64,000 nucleotides of DNA from Pluralibacter sp. UBA7423 (GTDB lineage: Bacteria; Pseudomonadota; Gammaproteobacteria; Enterobacterales; Enterobacteriaceae): the NCBI GenBank assembly GCA_002470465.1, contig DKMD01000017.1, forward strand, positions 186,001-250,000. The letters are read 5' to 3'. The first letter of the stretch is position 1, and every line of letters begins with the position of its first letter. A program made the translations under genes and the position numbers. The notes below the pieces were generated by a model, which was not told the origin of the DNA, did no database searches, and saw only the letters and a program-made list of their open reading frames with translations. Positions 57,266-64,000 of this stretch are shown piece by piece.

Positions 57266-57623
57266 ACATCCTCACAACATTTTAATTGTATTCGCTATCA
57301 TCATTCGCCGGCAGGCGATAATCGCGGCCAATATCCGCGATCTTCTCCCATCACCATTTGATTTATGTCATGCCTTTTCATTGTGCTGATTAGGAAATTT
57401 CTGGAACCATGATTTACCGGTTAAGTAACGCTTGCCGGACGCACTCTATCTTCAGAATGATTGAACGCCCGTTGAGTAGGCTGAGCAAGCGAAGCGCCGC
57501 CCGACGTTGGGTATTGGGTAAATATCGGTCATCAAAAACCTTCTTATCCACTACGGGCTAGAATTAAAAGGATGCTTTTAGTCATCGATCTGAATCTTTC
57601 TCCTCACATCTCCAGGAGTTCAA
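57266..57623. other. Gene-free divergent region with REP-like unit
   Basis: No gene is seen in 358 bp. A REP-type sequence GTAGGCTGAGCAAGCG-AAGCGCCGCCCGAC occupies 57476-57505. The rest should hold promoters for the two divergent genes. Confidence 0.55.
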
Positions 57624-57893
57624 ATGACTGACTTAAGTGAACGAGTTGAAATGCTTGAAAAAACCATTGGTGAACTCACCCTTAATCTCCACGCATCGAA
57701 GGTTGCCATCACCGTCTTGTCCGGCGCGTTAAGCGATATGAGTAGTGAGCCAGGCATGCTTGTAAGTTCGTATGAACAAGTAAAAAGTTCAGCCCCGCTG
57801 GTGACATTCAACCATCCTGACCAGCAAAACTACGAGGAAAGGCTCAGGGAGAGCGTGCTGGCGCTACTTTCAAAACCTGACCTGACGTCTTAA
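57624..57893 (+). CDS. 89-residue hypothetical protein with N-terminal coiled coil
   Basis: I do not recognise this protein. The N-terminus MTDLSERVEMLEKTIGELTL has leucine heptads and is probably a short coiled coil. The remainder is mildly acidic and soluble (EERLRESVLALLSKPDLTS). CAGGAG lies 6 bases before the ATG. The frame is intact and isolated, with the patD terminator 126 bp downstream on the other strand. Confidence 0.7.
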   Translation: MTDLSERVEMLEKTIGELTLNLHASKVAITVLSGALSDMSSEPGMLVSSYEQVKSSAPLVTFNHPDQQNYEERLRESVLALLSKPDLTS

Positions 57894-58018
57894 TCGGTCC
57901 GTGTCTCTACAACAGGATAAGAGGAATATCCTCTTGTAGAGATATCAGGCTGTGACGCTGCCATTACGATGAGGCTATCCTGTAAGGATCATCCGTAATG
58001 AATGCCCCCTGGCGGCCC

Positions 58019-58062
58019 AAAAAAAGTGGCTGCAACACAATAACATTGTATTACAGCCACTT
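58019..58062 (-). terminator. Terminator of the ydcSTUV-patD operon
   Basis: A long stem with 9-bp base AAGTGGCTG/CAGCCACTT, further AAYACAA pairing toward the loop, and seven T on the minus strand lies 10 bp after the patD stop. Confidence 0.92.
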
Positions 58063-58071
58063 ATCACTTCA

Positions 58072-59496
58072 TCAGTGCTTAATCATCACATGCCGCACCA
58101 CGGTGTAATCTTCCAGGCCGTAAACTGACATGTCTTTGCCGTAGCCGGAGAGCTTCTGGCCGCCGTGCGGCATTTCGCTGACCAGCATAAAGTGGGTGTT
58201 GACCCAGGTGCAGCCGTACTGCAGGCGAGCGCTCATGCGGTGGGCGCGGCCCACGTCTTTGGTCCACACGGAAGATGCCAGGCCGTAATCTGAGTCGTTG
58301 GCCCAGCCCAGCACCTGCGCTTCGTCGTCAAAGAGCGTGACGCTCACCACCGGGCCGAACACTTCGCGCTGCACGATGTCGTCTTCCTGCTTCGCACCAG
58401 CCAGCACCGTGGGCTGGAAGTGATAGCCGTTGCCCGCCGCCTTTTCACCACCGGTGACGACAGTGACATGGCTCAGGGCTTTGGCTTTGTCCACCGCTAC
58501 GCTCACGCGGTCCAGATGCGCTTTCGAACTTAGCGGCCCCAGCTCGGTAGATTCATCGTTCGGTGAGCCCATTTTAAGGGTGGACACTGCCGCGCCAAGT
58601 TTTTCAACCAGCGCATCGTAGATGCCCTTCTGCGCGTAAATACGACACGCAGCGGTACAGTCCTGCCCCGCGTTGTAGAAGCCAAACGTACGAACACCTT
58701 CAACAACAGCGTCCAGGTCAGCATCATCGAACACGATAACCGGCGCTTTTCCGCCCAGCTCCATATGAGTGCGCTTAATCGACGGCGCGGTGTGGGAAAT
58801 GATGTGCTCGCCAGTGGCGATGGAGCCCGTCAGGGAGACCATGCGCACCTTCTCGTGGCCCGTCAGCGGATCGCCGACGGTTTGCCCGCGCCCGAACAGC
58901 ACGTTAATCACGCCTGCCGGGAAGATATCTTTTGCCAGCTCGGCGAGCTTCAGCGCCGTCAGCGGGGTGATTTCAGACGGTTTGATAACAACGCAGTTAC
59001 CCGCCGCCAGCGCCGGGGCCAGCTTCCAGGCCGCCATCATCAGCGGGTAGTTCCATGGCGCAATCGAGGCCACCACGCCAACCGGGTCGCGGCGAATCAT
59101 TGAGGTATGCCCTTCCAGATATTCCCCCGCCGCCAGTCCGTTCAGGCAGCGCGCCGCGCCCGCGAAGAAGCGGAAGACGTCGGCCACCGCAGGCAATTCG
59201 TCGTTAATAACGCAGTGCAGCGGTTTGCCGCAGTTGAGGGATTCGAGCTTCGCCAGCGTTTCAGCATGCTCGTCGATAACGTCGGCAAGTGCGAGCAGGC
59301 ATTCAGCACGTGCTTTTGGCGTGGTCTGTCCCCATTCAGCAAAAGCACGATCGGCGGCCAGCACGGCTTCATTCACCTGCGCCGCCGTGGCTTCGGCGAT
59401 CTCAAGAATCACTTCGCCGGTGGCCGGGTTATAGACCGGCTGTTTCTCGCCTTTGCCTGCGACCAGTTCACCGTTAATCAGTAAGTTGTGTTGCAT
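58072..59496 (-). CDS. patD: Gamma-aminobutyraldehyde dehydrogenase
   Basis: A 474-residue NAD-dependent aldehyde dehydrogenase, same length as E. coli PatD (YdcW). It oxidises gamma-aminobutyraldehyde (1-pyrroline) to GABA in putrescine degradation. The NAD fold segment [25 protein letters not shown], the catalytic Glu in [17 protein letters not shown] and the catalytic Cys in [16 protein letters not shown] are intact. ATG 59496 ([12 protein letters not shown]) fits the family and has an AGGA upstream. It follows ydcV by 21 bp and ends the operon. Confidence 0.96.
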   Translation of the reverse strand: MQHNLLINGELVAGKGEKQPVYNPATGEVILEIAEATAAQVNEAVLAADRAFAEWGQTTPKARAECLLALADVIDEHAETLAKLESLNCGKPLHCVINDELPAVADVFRFFAGAARCLNGLAAGEYLEGHTSMIRRDPVGVVASIAPWNYPLMMAAWKLAPALAAGNCVVIKPSEITPLTALKLAELAKDIFPAGVINVLFGRGQTVGDPLTGHEKVRMVSLTGSIATGEHIISHTAPSIKRTHMELGGKAPVIVFDDADLDAVVEGVRTFGFYNAGQDCTAACRIYAQKGIYDALVEKLGAAVSTLKMGSPNDESTELGPLSSKAHLDRVSVAVDKAKALSHVTVVTGGEKAAGNGYHFQPTVLAGAKQEDDIVQREVFGPVVSVTLFDDEAQVLGWANDSDYGLASSVWTKDVGRAHRMSARLQYGCTWVNTHFMLVSEMPHGGQKLSGYGKDMSVYGLEDYTVVRHVMIKH

Positions 59497-59517
59497 ATCC
59501 TGCTCCATCATTTTCAA

Positions 59518-60324
59518 TTATTTACCGCTTCCGGCGACCGTTTCGCCGTCGCGTGTCAGCCACCAGGCCCCCAGAATCGGTATAGTTGTCACCAGCATCA
59601 CCAGCAGCGCCACCACGTTGGTCACCGGCACATCGCGCGGGCGACCCAACTGGTTCAGCAGCCACAGCGGCAATGTGCGCTCGTGGCCTGCGGTAAAAGT
59701 GGTGACGATGATTTCGTCAAACGACAGCGCGAACGCCAGCATACCGCCCGCCAGCAGCGCCGAGCCCAGATTCGGCAGCACTACGTAGCGAAAGGTCTGC
59801 CAGGTGCCGGCGCCTAAATCCATTGAGGCTTCCACCAGGCTCCAGGAGGTGCGGCGGAAGCGTGCAATTACGTTGTTGAAGACCACCACCACGCAGAAGG
59901 TCGCGTGCCCGACCACGATGGTGAAGAAGCCGGGCTCAAGGTTGATGGCCTTAAACGCCGTCAGCAGCGCCAGGCCGGTAATGATCCCCGGCAGCGCAAT
60001 CGGCAATAACAGCAGCAGTGAGATGGCGCTCTTGCCAAAAAATTCACTGCGCCATAGCGCCGCTGCAGCCAGCGTGCCAAGGACTAATGCAACAACGGTC
60101 GACAGCGCGGCAATCTGAAGTGACAACGTCACCGCATCAAGAATATCGCTACGCCCCGCCGCCACGCTGAACCAGTGCAGCGTCAGGCCTTTTGGCGGAA
60201 AGCTGAACGCCGCGTCTTCCGTATTGAAAGCATAGATGGCAATGATGGCGAGCGGGAAGTGAAGGAAAATCACGCCGCCCCAGGTCGCCAACTTCAGGAA
60301 CCACGGTGCTCTTTCAGAGTGCAT
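59518..60324 (-). CDS. ydcV: ABC transporter permease YdcV
   Basis: A 268-residue inner membrane permease of the PotC type with six helices and the EAA loop [24 protein letters not shown]. It matches E. coli YdcV from [12 protein letters not shown] onward. With YdcU, YdcT and YdcS it forms a putrescine/spermidine-type importer feeding PatD. Its start overlaps the ydcU end by 11 bp. Confidence 0.95.
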   Translation of the reverse strand: MHSERAPWFLKLATWGGVIFLHFPLAIIAIYAFNTEDAAFSFPPKGLTLHWFSVAAGRSDILDAVTLSLQIAALSTVVALVLGTLAAAALWRSEFFGKSAISLLLLLPIALPGIITGLALLTAFKAINLEPGFFTIVVGHATFCVVVVFNNVIARFRRTSWSLVEASMDLGAGTWQTFRYVVLPNLGSALLAGGMLAFALSFDEIIVTTFTAGHERTLPLWLLNQLGRPRDVPVTNVVALLVMLVTTIPILGAWWLTRDGETVAGSGK

Positions 60325-61255
60325 CGAATGCTCCCAGACGTTTCACGAACGCCAGATAAAGGGCGATTAACACAATCGGTACGAGGGTAAACGCCGCCGC
60401 CATCGGCATATTGCCGATAGCGCCCTGCTGTGAGTAAACCATCTGCCCGATAAAGTAGCCCGGCGGCCCCACCAGCTGCGGCACGATGAAGTCACCGAGC
60501 GTCAGTGAGAAGGTGAAGATCGACCCCGCCGCGATACCCGGAATAGCTAAGGGCAGAACCACATAGCGGAACGTCTGACGTGGATAAGCGCCTAAATCGG
60601 CAGACGCCTGCAGCAGCGACGGTGGCAAGCGCTCCAGTGCCGCCTGTACCGGCAGGATCATAAACGGCAGCCAGATATAGACGAACAGCAGAAAGCGCCC
60701 AAGCCCGGAGGTGGAGAGCGTATTGCCGCCCACTGCCGGAAGCTGCAGAAAGTCGTTCAGCAGCCCTTCCAGTCCCATATGGGTGAGAAACCACTGGGCA
60801 ACGCCGTCTTTTGCCAGCAGCAGCGTCCAGGCGTAGGCCTTGACGATGTAGCTCGCCCACATCGGCAGCATCACCGCAATGTAGAAGAACGCTTTCCATT
60901 TCCCGCTGGTGTAGCGCGCCATGTACCACGCCATCGGAAACGCGAGGATCGCGCTGGCGATAGTTACGGCAATCGCCATCACCAGCGTGCGCACGATAAT
61001 GTCGTAGTTCGCCGGGTTGAACAGCGCTTTCAGGTTGGCGAGCGTTAAATCAGGCGTCACCGACATGGTGAAGTCGTCAAAGGTATAGAACCCTTGCCAC
61101 AGCAGGGTCAGCAGCGATCCGAGATAGACCACGCCGAACCACATCAGCGGCCCGAGCAGCAGCAGGAACAGCGCCAGCGACGGCCTGCGCCAGAACAGAC
61201 CGGAAAGCCGGTTAGCGCGCGGTTGAGAAGGAAGCGGTGCGATACTCATGGCCAT
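60314..61255 (-). CDS. ydcU: ABC transporter permease YdcU
   Basis: A 313-residue PotB-type permease, equal in length to E. coli YdcU. Visible are the N-terminal helix [56 protein letters not shown], and the EAA loop [27 protein letters not shown] that contacts YdcT. It begins one base after the ydcT stop region. Confidence 0.95.
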   Translation of the reverse strand: MAMSIAPLPSQPRANRLSGLFWRRPSLALFLLLLGPLMWFGVVYLGSLLTLLWQGFYTFDDFTMSVTPDLTLANLKALFNPANYDIIVRTLVMAIAVTIASAILAFPMAWYMARYTSGKWKAFFYIAVMLPMWASYIVKAYAWTLLLAKDGVAQWFLTHMGLEGLLNDFLQLPAVGGNTLSTSGLGRFLLFVYIWLPFMILPVQAALERLPPSLLQASADLGAYPRQTFRYVVLPLAIPGIAAGSIFTFSLTLGDFIVPQLVGPPGYFIGQMVYSQQGAIGNMPMAAAFTLVPIVLIALYLAFVKRLGAFDAL

Positions 61256-61256
61256 C

Positions 61257-62270
61257 TCACCTCCCTCCGTCCAGCGGCACCATCGCCTCCCGCGACCAGG
61301 ACGCCAGCACGTTCTGGCCGGGCGTCGGGCCGTCCGGCAGCGCGCCGCCGCTGAAATTCCCCTGGCTCACCAGCAGCTTTTCCCCACCGGGCAAGCGAAT
61401 TTCATAGCGTGTCGCCGCCCCCTGATACTGCACCGCCTGCACGACACCATTGACCTGTATCTCACCCGAGGTATCCAGCCGGATATGCTCCGGCCGCAAA
61501 GACCATTGACCCGTCATACCGCACAGCTTTTCGGTCATACCGGTATCGAACACGTTCGAGGTGCCAACAAATCCGGCCACAAACGGCGTACGCGGGTGCA
61601 GATAAAGCTCACGCGGGGTATCTATCTGCTCGATACGACCATTGTTAAACACCGCCACGCGGTCAGACATCGACAGGGCTTCGCCCTGATCGTGGGTGAC
61701 GAAAATAAAAGTAATACCCAGATCCTGCTGAAGCTTTTTCAGCTCAAACTGCATCTGTTCGCGCAGCTTGAGGTCAAGCGCGCCCAGCGGTTCATCAAGC
61801 AAAAGCACGCGCGGTTTGTTGACCAACGCACGGGCAATCGCCACGCGCTGGCGCTGGCCGCCGGAAAGCTGTGACGGTTTACGCGCCTGTACATGGCTCA
61901 GGGCAACCTTTTCCAGCGCTTCCTGCGCCATCGCGTGCCGCTCTTTTTTGCCGATGCCTTTGACCATCAGCCCGTAGGCGACGTTATCGATGATCGACAT
62001 ATGCGGGAACAGCGCGTAGTCCTGGAAGACGGTATTGACGTCGCGCTGCCACGGCGGCAGCTCGCTTGCCTCTTTACCGAAGATTTTGATTGCCCCGCCG
62101 GAAAGTTGTTCGAATCCGGCGATGAGCCGCAGGCAGGTGGTTTTGCCGGAGCCTGACGGCCCCAGCATGGAAAAGAACTCCCCATCATTGATGGTGATAC
62201 TGACGCCATCCACCGCACGAACATCACCATACAGACGCGAGACATCCCGAAATTCTACTGCGTACGTCAT
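61257..62270 (-). CDS. ydcT: ABC transporter ATP-binding protein YdcT
   Basis: A 337-residue ATPase of the spermidine/putrescine (PotA) type. Walker A GPSGSGKT lies near residue 38, the signature LSGGQRQR near 137, and Walker B VLLLDEPLGALD and switch FVTHDQGEAL follow. The C-terminal TOBE domain (about 260-337) is regulatory. It sits 16 bp after ydcS. Confidence 0.95.
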   Translation of the reverse strand: MTYAVEFRDVSRLYGDVRAVDGVSITINDGEFFSMLGPSGSGKTTCLRLIAGFEQLSGGAIKIFGKEASELPPWQRDVNTVFQDYALFPHMSIIDNVAYGLMVKGIGKKERHAMAQEALEKVALSHVQARKPSQLSGGQRQRVAIARALVNKPRVLLLDEPLGALDLKLREQMQFELKKLQQDLGITFIFVTHDQGEALSMSDRVAVFNNGRIEQIDTPRELYLHPRTPFVAGFVGTSNVFDTGMTEKLCGMTGQWSLRPEHIRLDTSGEIQVNGVVQAVQYQGAATRYEIRLPGGEKLLVSQGNFSGGALPDGPTPGQNVLASWSREAMVPLDGGR

Positions 62271-62286
62271 GCTTCACTCCCGGGCG

Positions 62287-63432
62287 TTAACGACCACCCA
62301 TGATGGCGATGTAATCCTGCGTCCAGCGGCTGTACGGCACATACTTACCGCCTTCGGCAACAGGCGTTTTCCAGAAAGCGATTTTGTCGAAGAAGCTGTA
62401 GCCGTTGGTTTCGCAGCCCTTGTCACCGAGAAGCGGGCTGGCTTTGCAGCCTTCCGGCACAACCGGCAGCGAGCCGAACCAGGCAGACACATCGCCCTGC
62501 ACTTTCGGCGTAAGCGACCAGTTCATCCACTTGTAAGCACAGACCGGGTGCCTGGCTTCGGCGTGCAGCATGGTGGTATCCGCCCAGCCGGTGACGCCCT
62601 CTTTCGGGAAGACGGTGGCGACGGGCTGGTTGTCGGTTTTCAGGCCGTTAGCCTGATAAGGCCAGGAGCTGGAAGCCACCACGCCTTCGTTTTTGAAGTC
62701 GCTCATCTGGACGGTGGCATCGTGCCAGTAGCGGTGGATCAGGGCATGCTGGGTACGCAGCACTTTTAGCACCGCGGCATACTGCTCTTCGTTCAGCTGA
62801 TACGGGTCGGTGATGCCGAGCTGCGGCTGGGTGGCTTTGACGAACAGCGCCGCATCGGCGATGTAGATCGGGCCGTCATAGGCCTGCACGCGACCTTTGT
62901 TGGATTTGCCATCGGGCAGCGTTTGCTCGACAAAAATCACCTTCCAGCTGTCCGGCGGCGTCGGGAAAGTTTTCGTGTTGTACATCAGCAGGTTTGGGCC
63001 CCACTGGTACGGCGTGCCGTAGACTTTGCCGCCCACGTTGAACCATGCGCCTTTTTCCAGACGCGGATCGAGGGTTTTCCAGTTCGGGATAAGTGCGGTG
63101 TTAATCGGCTGAACGCGTTTGCCCATGATCAGGCGCAGTGAGGCATCACCGGAGGCGGTGACCAGGTCATAGCCCCCCTTCGCCATCAGGCTGACCATCT
63201 CATCAGAGGTGGCGGCGGTTTTCACGTTCACCGAACAGCCGGTGTCTTTTTCAAACTGGGTCACCCAGTCGTAGTTTTTATCGGTCTGGCCGCGTTCCAC
63301 GTAGCCCGGCCAGGCAATAATATCGAGGCGGCCTTCCGCTTTGCCGAGCGACGCTGGCGGTTCGGCGGCTTGTGCTGTCATGATAGTCAGGCCCAGCGCG
63401 CACAGGCTGCTGCGGGCAAATTGCTTGCTCAT
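62287..63432 (-). CDS. ydcS: Periplasmic substrate-binding protein YdcS
   Basis: A 381-residue PotD-like binding protein with a signal peptide (cleavage near AQAAE). The pattern RLDIIAWPGYVERGQTDKNYDWVTQFEKDTGC, YDLVTASGDASLRLI and YQWGPNLLMYNTKTF matches E. coli YdcS over the full length. E. coli YdcS also has poly-3-hydroxybutyrate synthase activity reported in vitro. AGGAG is 9 bases before the ATG. It is the first gene of the operon. Confidence 0.95.
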   Translation of the reverse strand: MSKQFARSSLCALGLTIMTAQAAEPPASLGKAEGRLDIIAWPGYVERGQTDKNYDWVTQFEKDTGCSVNVKTAATSDEMVSLMAKGGYDLVTASGDASLRLIMGKRVQPINTALIPNWKTLDPRLEKGAWFNVGGKVYGTPYQWGPNLLMYNTKTFPTPPDSWKVIFVEQTLPDGKSNKGRVQAYDGPIYIADAALFVKATQPQLGITDPYQLNEEQYAAVLKVLRTQHALIHRYWHDATVQMSDFKNEGVVASSSWPYQANGLKTDNQPVATVFPKEGVTGWADTTMLHAEARHPVCAYKWMNWSLTPKVQGDVSAWFGSLPVVPEGCKASPLLGDKGCETNGYSFFDKIAFWKTPVAEGGKYVPYSRWTQDYIAIMGGR

Positions 63433-63749
63433 CGTGTTGTTACTCCTGTCGGAATTAATCTGGCGGCAGCCGTGCCGTAAAAATATGTCCCCTAATAACC
63501 GTAGACGGCGTAATGCACACGCACCCGTGAGATTGGGGAAATTTCACCAGGTTGTGACAAAGGGCGCATTACGCTGAAAATCCAGTGATATATCTGAACT
63601 AAACAGAGTATAGACAAGGCGTTACGGCGCTTAGCCAGGTATGCATATTTCCTATGAAAACAGCAAAAGAAATAACCCGCTTATTATCAGCAAAATAATA
63701 AGCGGGTTATTTTCAATTTGAGAAAAAGGTATTCAGAAAATAAGAATGG
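63433..63749. other. Gene-free region upstream of ydcS
   Basis: No gene is seen in these 317 bp between ydcR and ydcS. It should contain the ydcS promoter, which I could not assign with confidence, and it ends in the ydcR terminator. Confidence 0.6.
63670..63713 (-). terminator. Long perfect terminator of ydcR
   Basis: A 17-bp perfect stem (AATAACCCGCTTATTAT and its complement) with loop CAGCAAA, extended by A-U/G-U pairs, lies 37 bp after the ydcR stop. Confidence 0.9.
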
Positions 63750-64000
63750 CTATTCGTTAATCATTTCACGAATAAGATTCCCTAGGGTTTTTACCCCCTG
63801 CTCTTCGCGATCGCTCCAGCCCCAGGCGGTGTTAAAACGAAAGAACGACGCCCAGCTGTCGGTGGTTGAAAACATTTTGCCAGGCGCGATGCTAATTTTA
63901 TGCGCCAGTGCCCGCGCGCCAAGCTCTCCGGCGTCGATGCCAGCAGGTAGCTCCAGCCATAAAAAATAGCCGTTATCGTTGTGGTGAATTTTCACCTCCG
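63750..64000 (-). CDS. ydcR: MocR-type regulator YdcR (C-terminal part only)
   Basis: The last 83 codons of a GntR-aminotransferase fusion regulator are visible; the gene continues beyond the right edge. GYFLWLELPAGIDAGELGARALAHKISIAPGKMFSTTDSW and the Arg-bearing FFRFNTAWGW (the carboxylate-binding Arg of fold type I aminotransferases) match the end of E. coli YdcR. It lies upstream of ydcS on the same strand, as in E. coli. Confidence 0.92.
   Translation of the reverse strand, partial: EVKIHHNDNGYFLWLELPAGIDAGELGARALAHKISIAPGKMFSTTDSWASFFRFNTAWGWSDREEQGVKTLGNLIREMINE

Noticed and set aside
63433..63600. Sigma-54 promoter for ydcS (GGCACG-like sequence)
   Set aside because: The GGCACG is not followed by TTGC at the required distance.

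Overview
The window is chromosomal DNA of an Enterobacteriaceae member close to Enterobacter, Leclercia or Lelliottia. From end to end it follows the gene order of the Escherichia coli/Salmonella yddM-to-ydcR interval: yddM, fdnIHG, yddG, smvA, narU-narZYWV, nhoA, pptA, yncG, ansP, yncE, yncD, mcbR, curA, mnaT, ydcZ, ydcY, ydcX (ortT), patD, ydcVUTS, ydcR. Most proteins align over their whole length with the E. coli or Salmonella proteins as I remember them. No phage, insertion sequence or CRISPR array was seen.

Layout. (1) 1-2.5 kb: a partial Rrf2 repressor diverges from an NDH-2-like flavoprotein, with a perfect 24-bp palindrome on the promoter, followed by a HigBA-type toxin-antitoxin pair whose antitoxin is YddM. 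(2) 2.5-18.7 kb: anaerobic respiration. Formate dehydrogenase-N (FdnGHI, with an in-frame UGA selenocysteine codon) lies opposite the second nitrate reductase (NarU, NarZYWV); between them are the exporter YddG and the SmvA/SmvR efflux pair. (3) 18.8-21.3 kb: NhoA, a flavin reductase-like protein and a CPBP membrane protease. (4) 21.4-29.9 kb: one long minus-strand operon with two LLM flavin monooxygenases, an M20 amidohydrolase, a GNAT acetyltransferase, an amino-acid ABC transporter with two binding proteins, a GST and the PptA tautomerase. This is the gene content of the Bacillus subtilis yxe/ytm operons for salvage of S-modified cysteines. (5) 30-40.3 kb: a broken P-loop kinase, an Mn-cupin, AnsP, YncE, a PQQ-type TonB receptor, McbR, CurA, a probably leaderless XRE-cupin regulator, MnaT and YdcZ.

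(6) 40.4-45.4 kb is an AT-rich accessory block set between ydcZ and ydcY. It holds an arginine-type ADP-ribosyltransferase toxin or effector and a three-gene cassette: a peptide with a ColV-type double-glycine leader, a small tail-anchored protein, and a TcdA/TcdB-type glycosyltransferase. This cassette is the best candidate for an undescribed system. (7) 45.6-57.9 kb is a second stretch absent from E. coli: a DppA-like binding protein, the SrfABC operon (membrane protein, Hsp70/actin-fold ATPase, dynamin-like protein with a decayed P-loop), an alpha/beta hydrolase, OrtT, YncL, two related small lipoproteins, a GNAT gene that has lost its start codon, and a tRNA-like RNA gene with its own promoter and terminator but an anticodon arm that cannot form a 7-nt loop. 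(8) 58-64 kb: the ydcSTUV-patD putrescine/gamma-aminobutyraldehyde operon and the 3' end of ydcR.

All identifications come from reading the sequence and from remembered family features. No database search or structure prediction was run.
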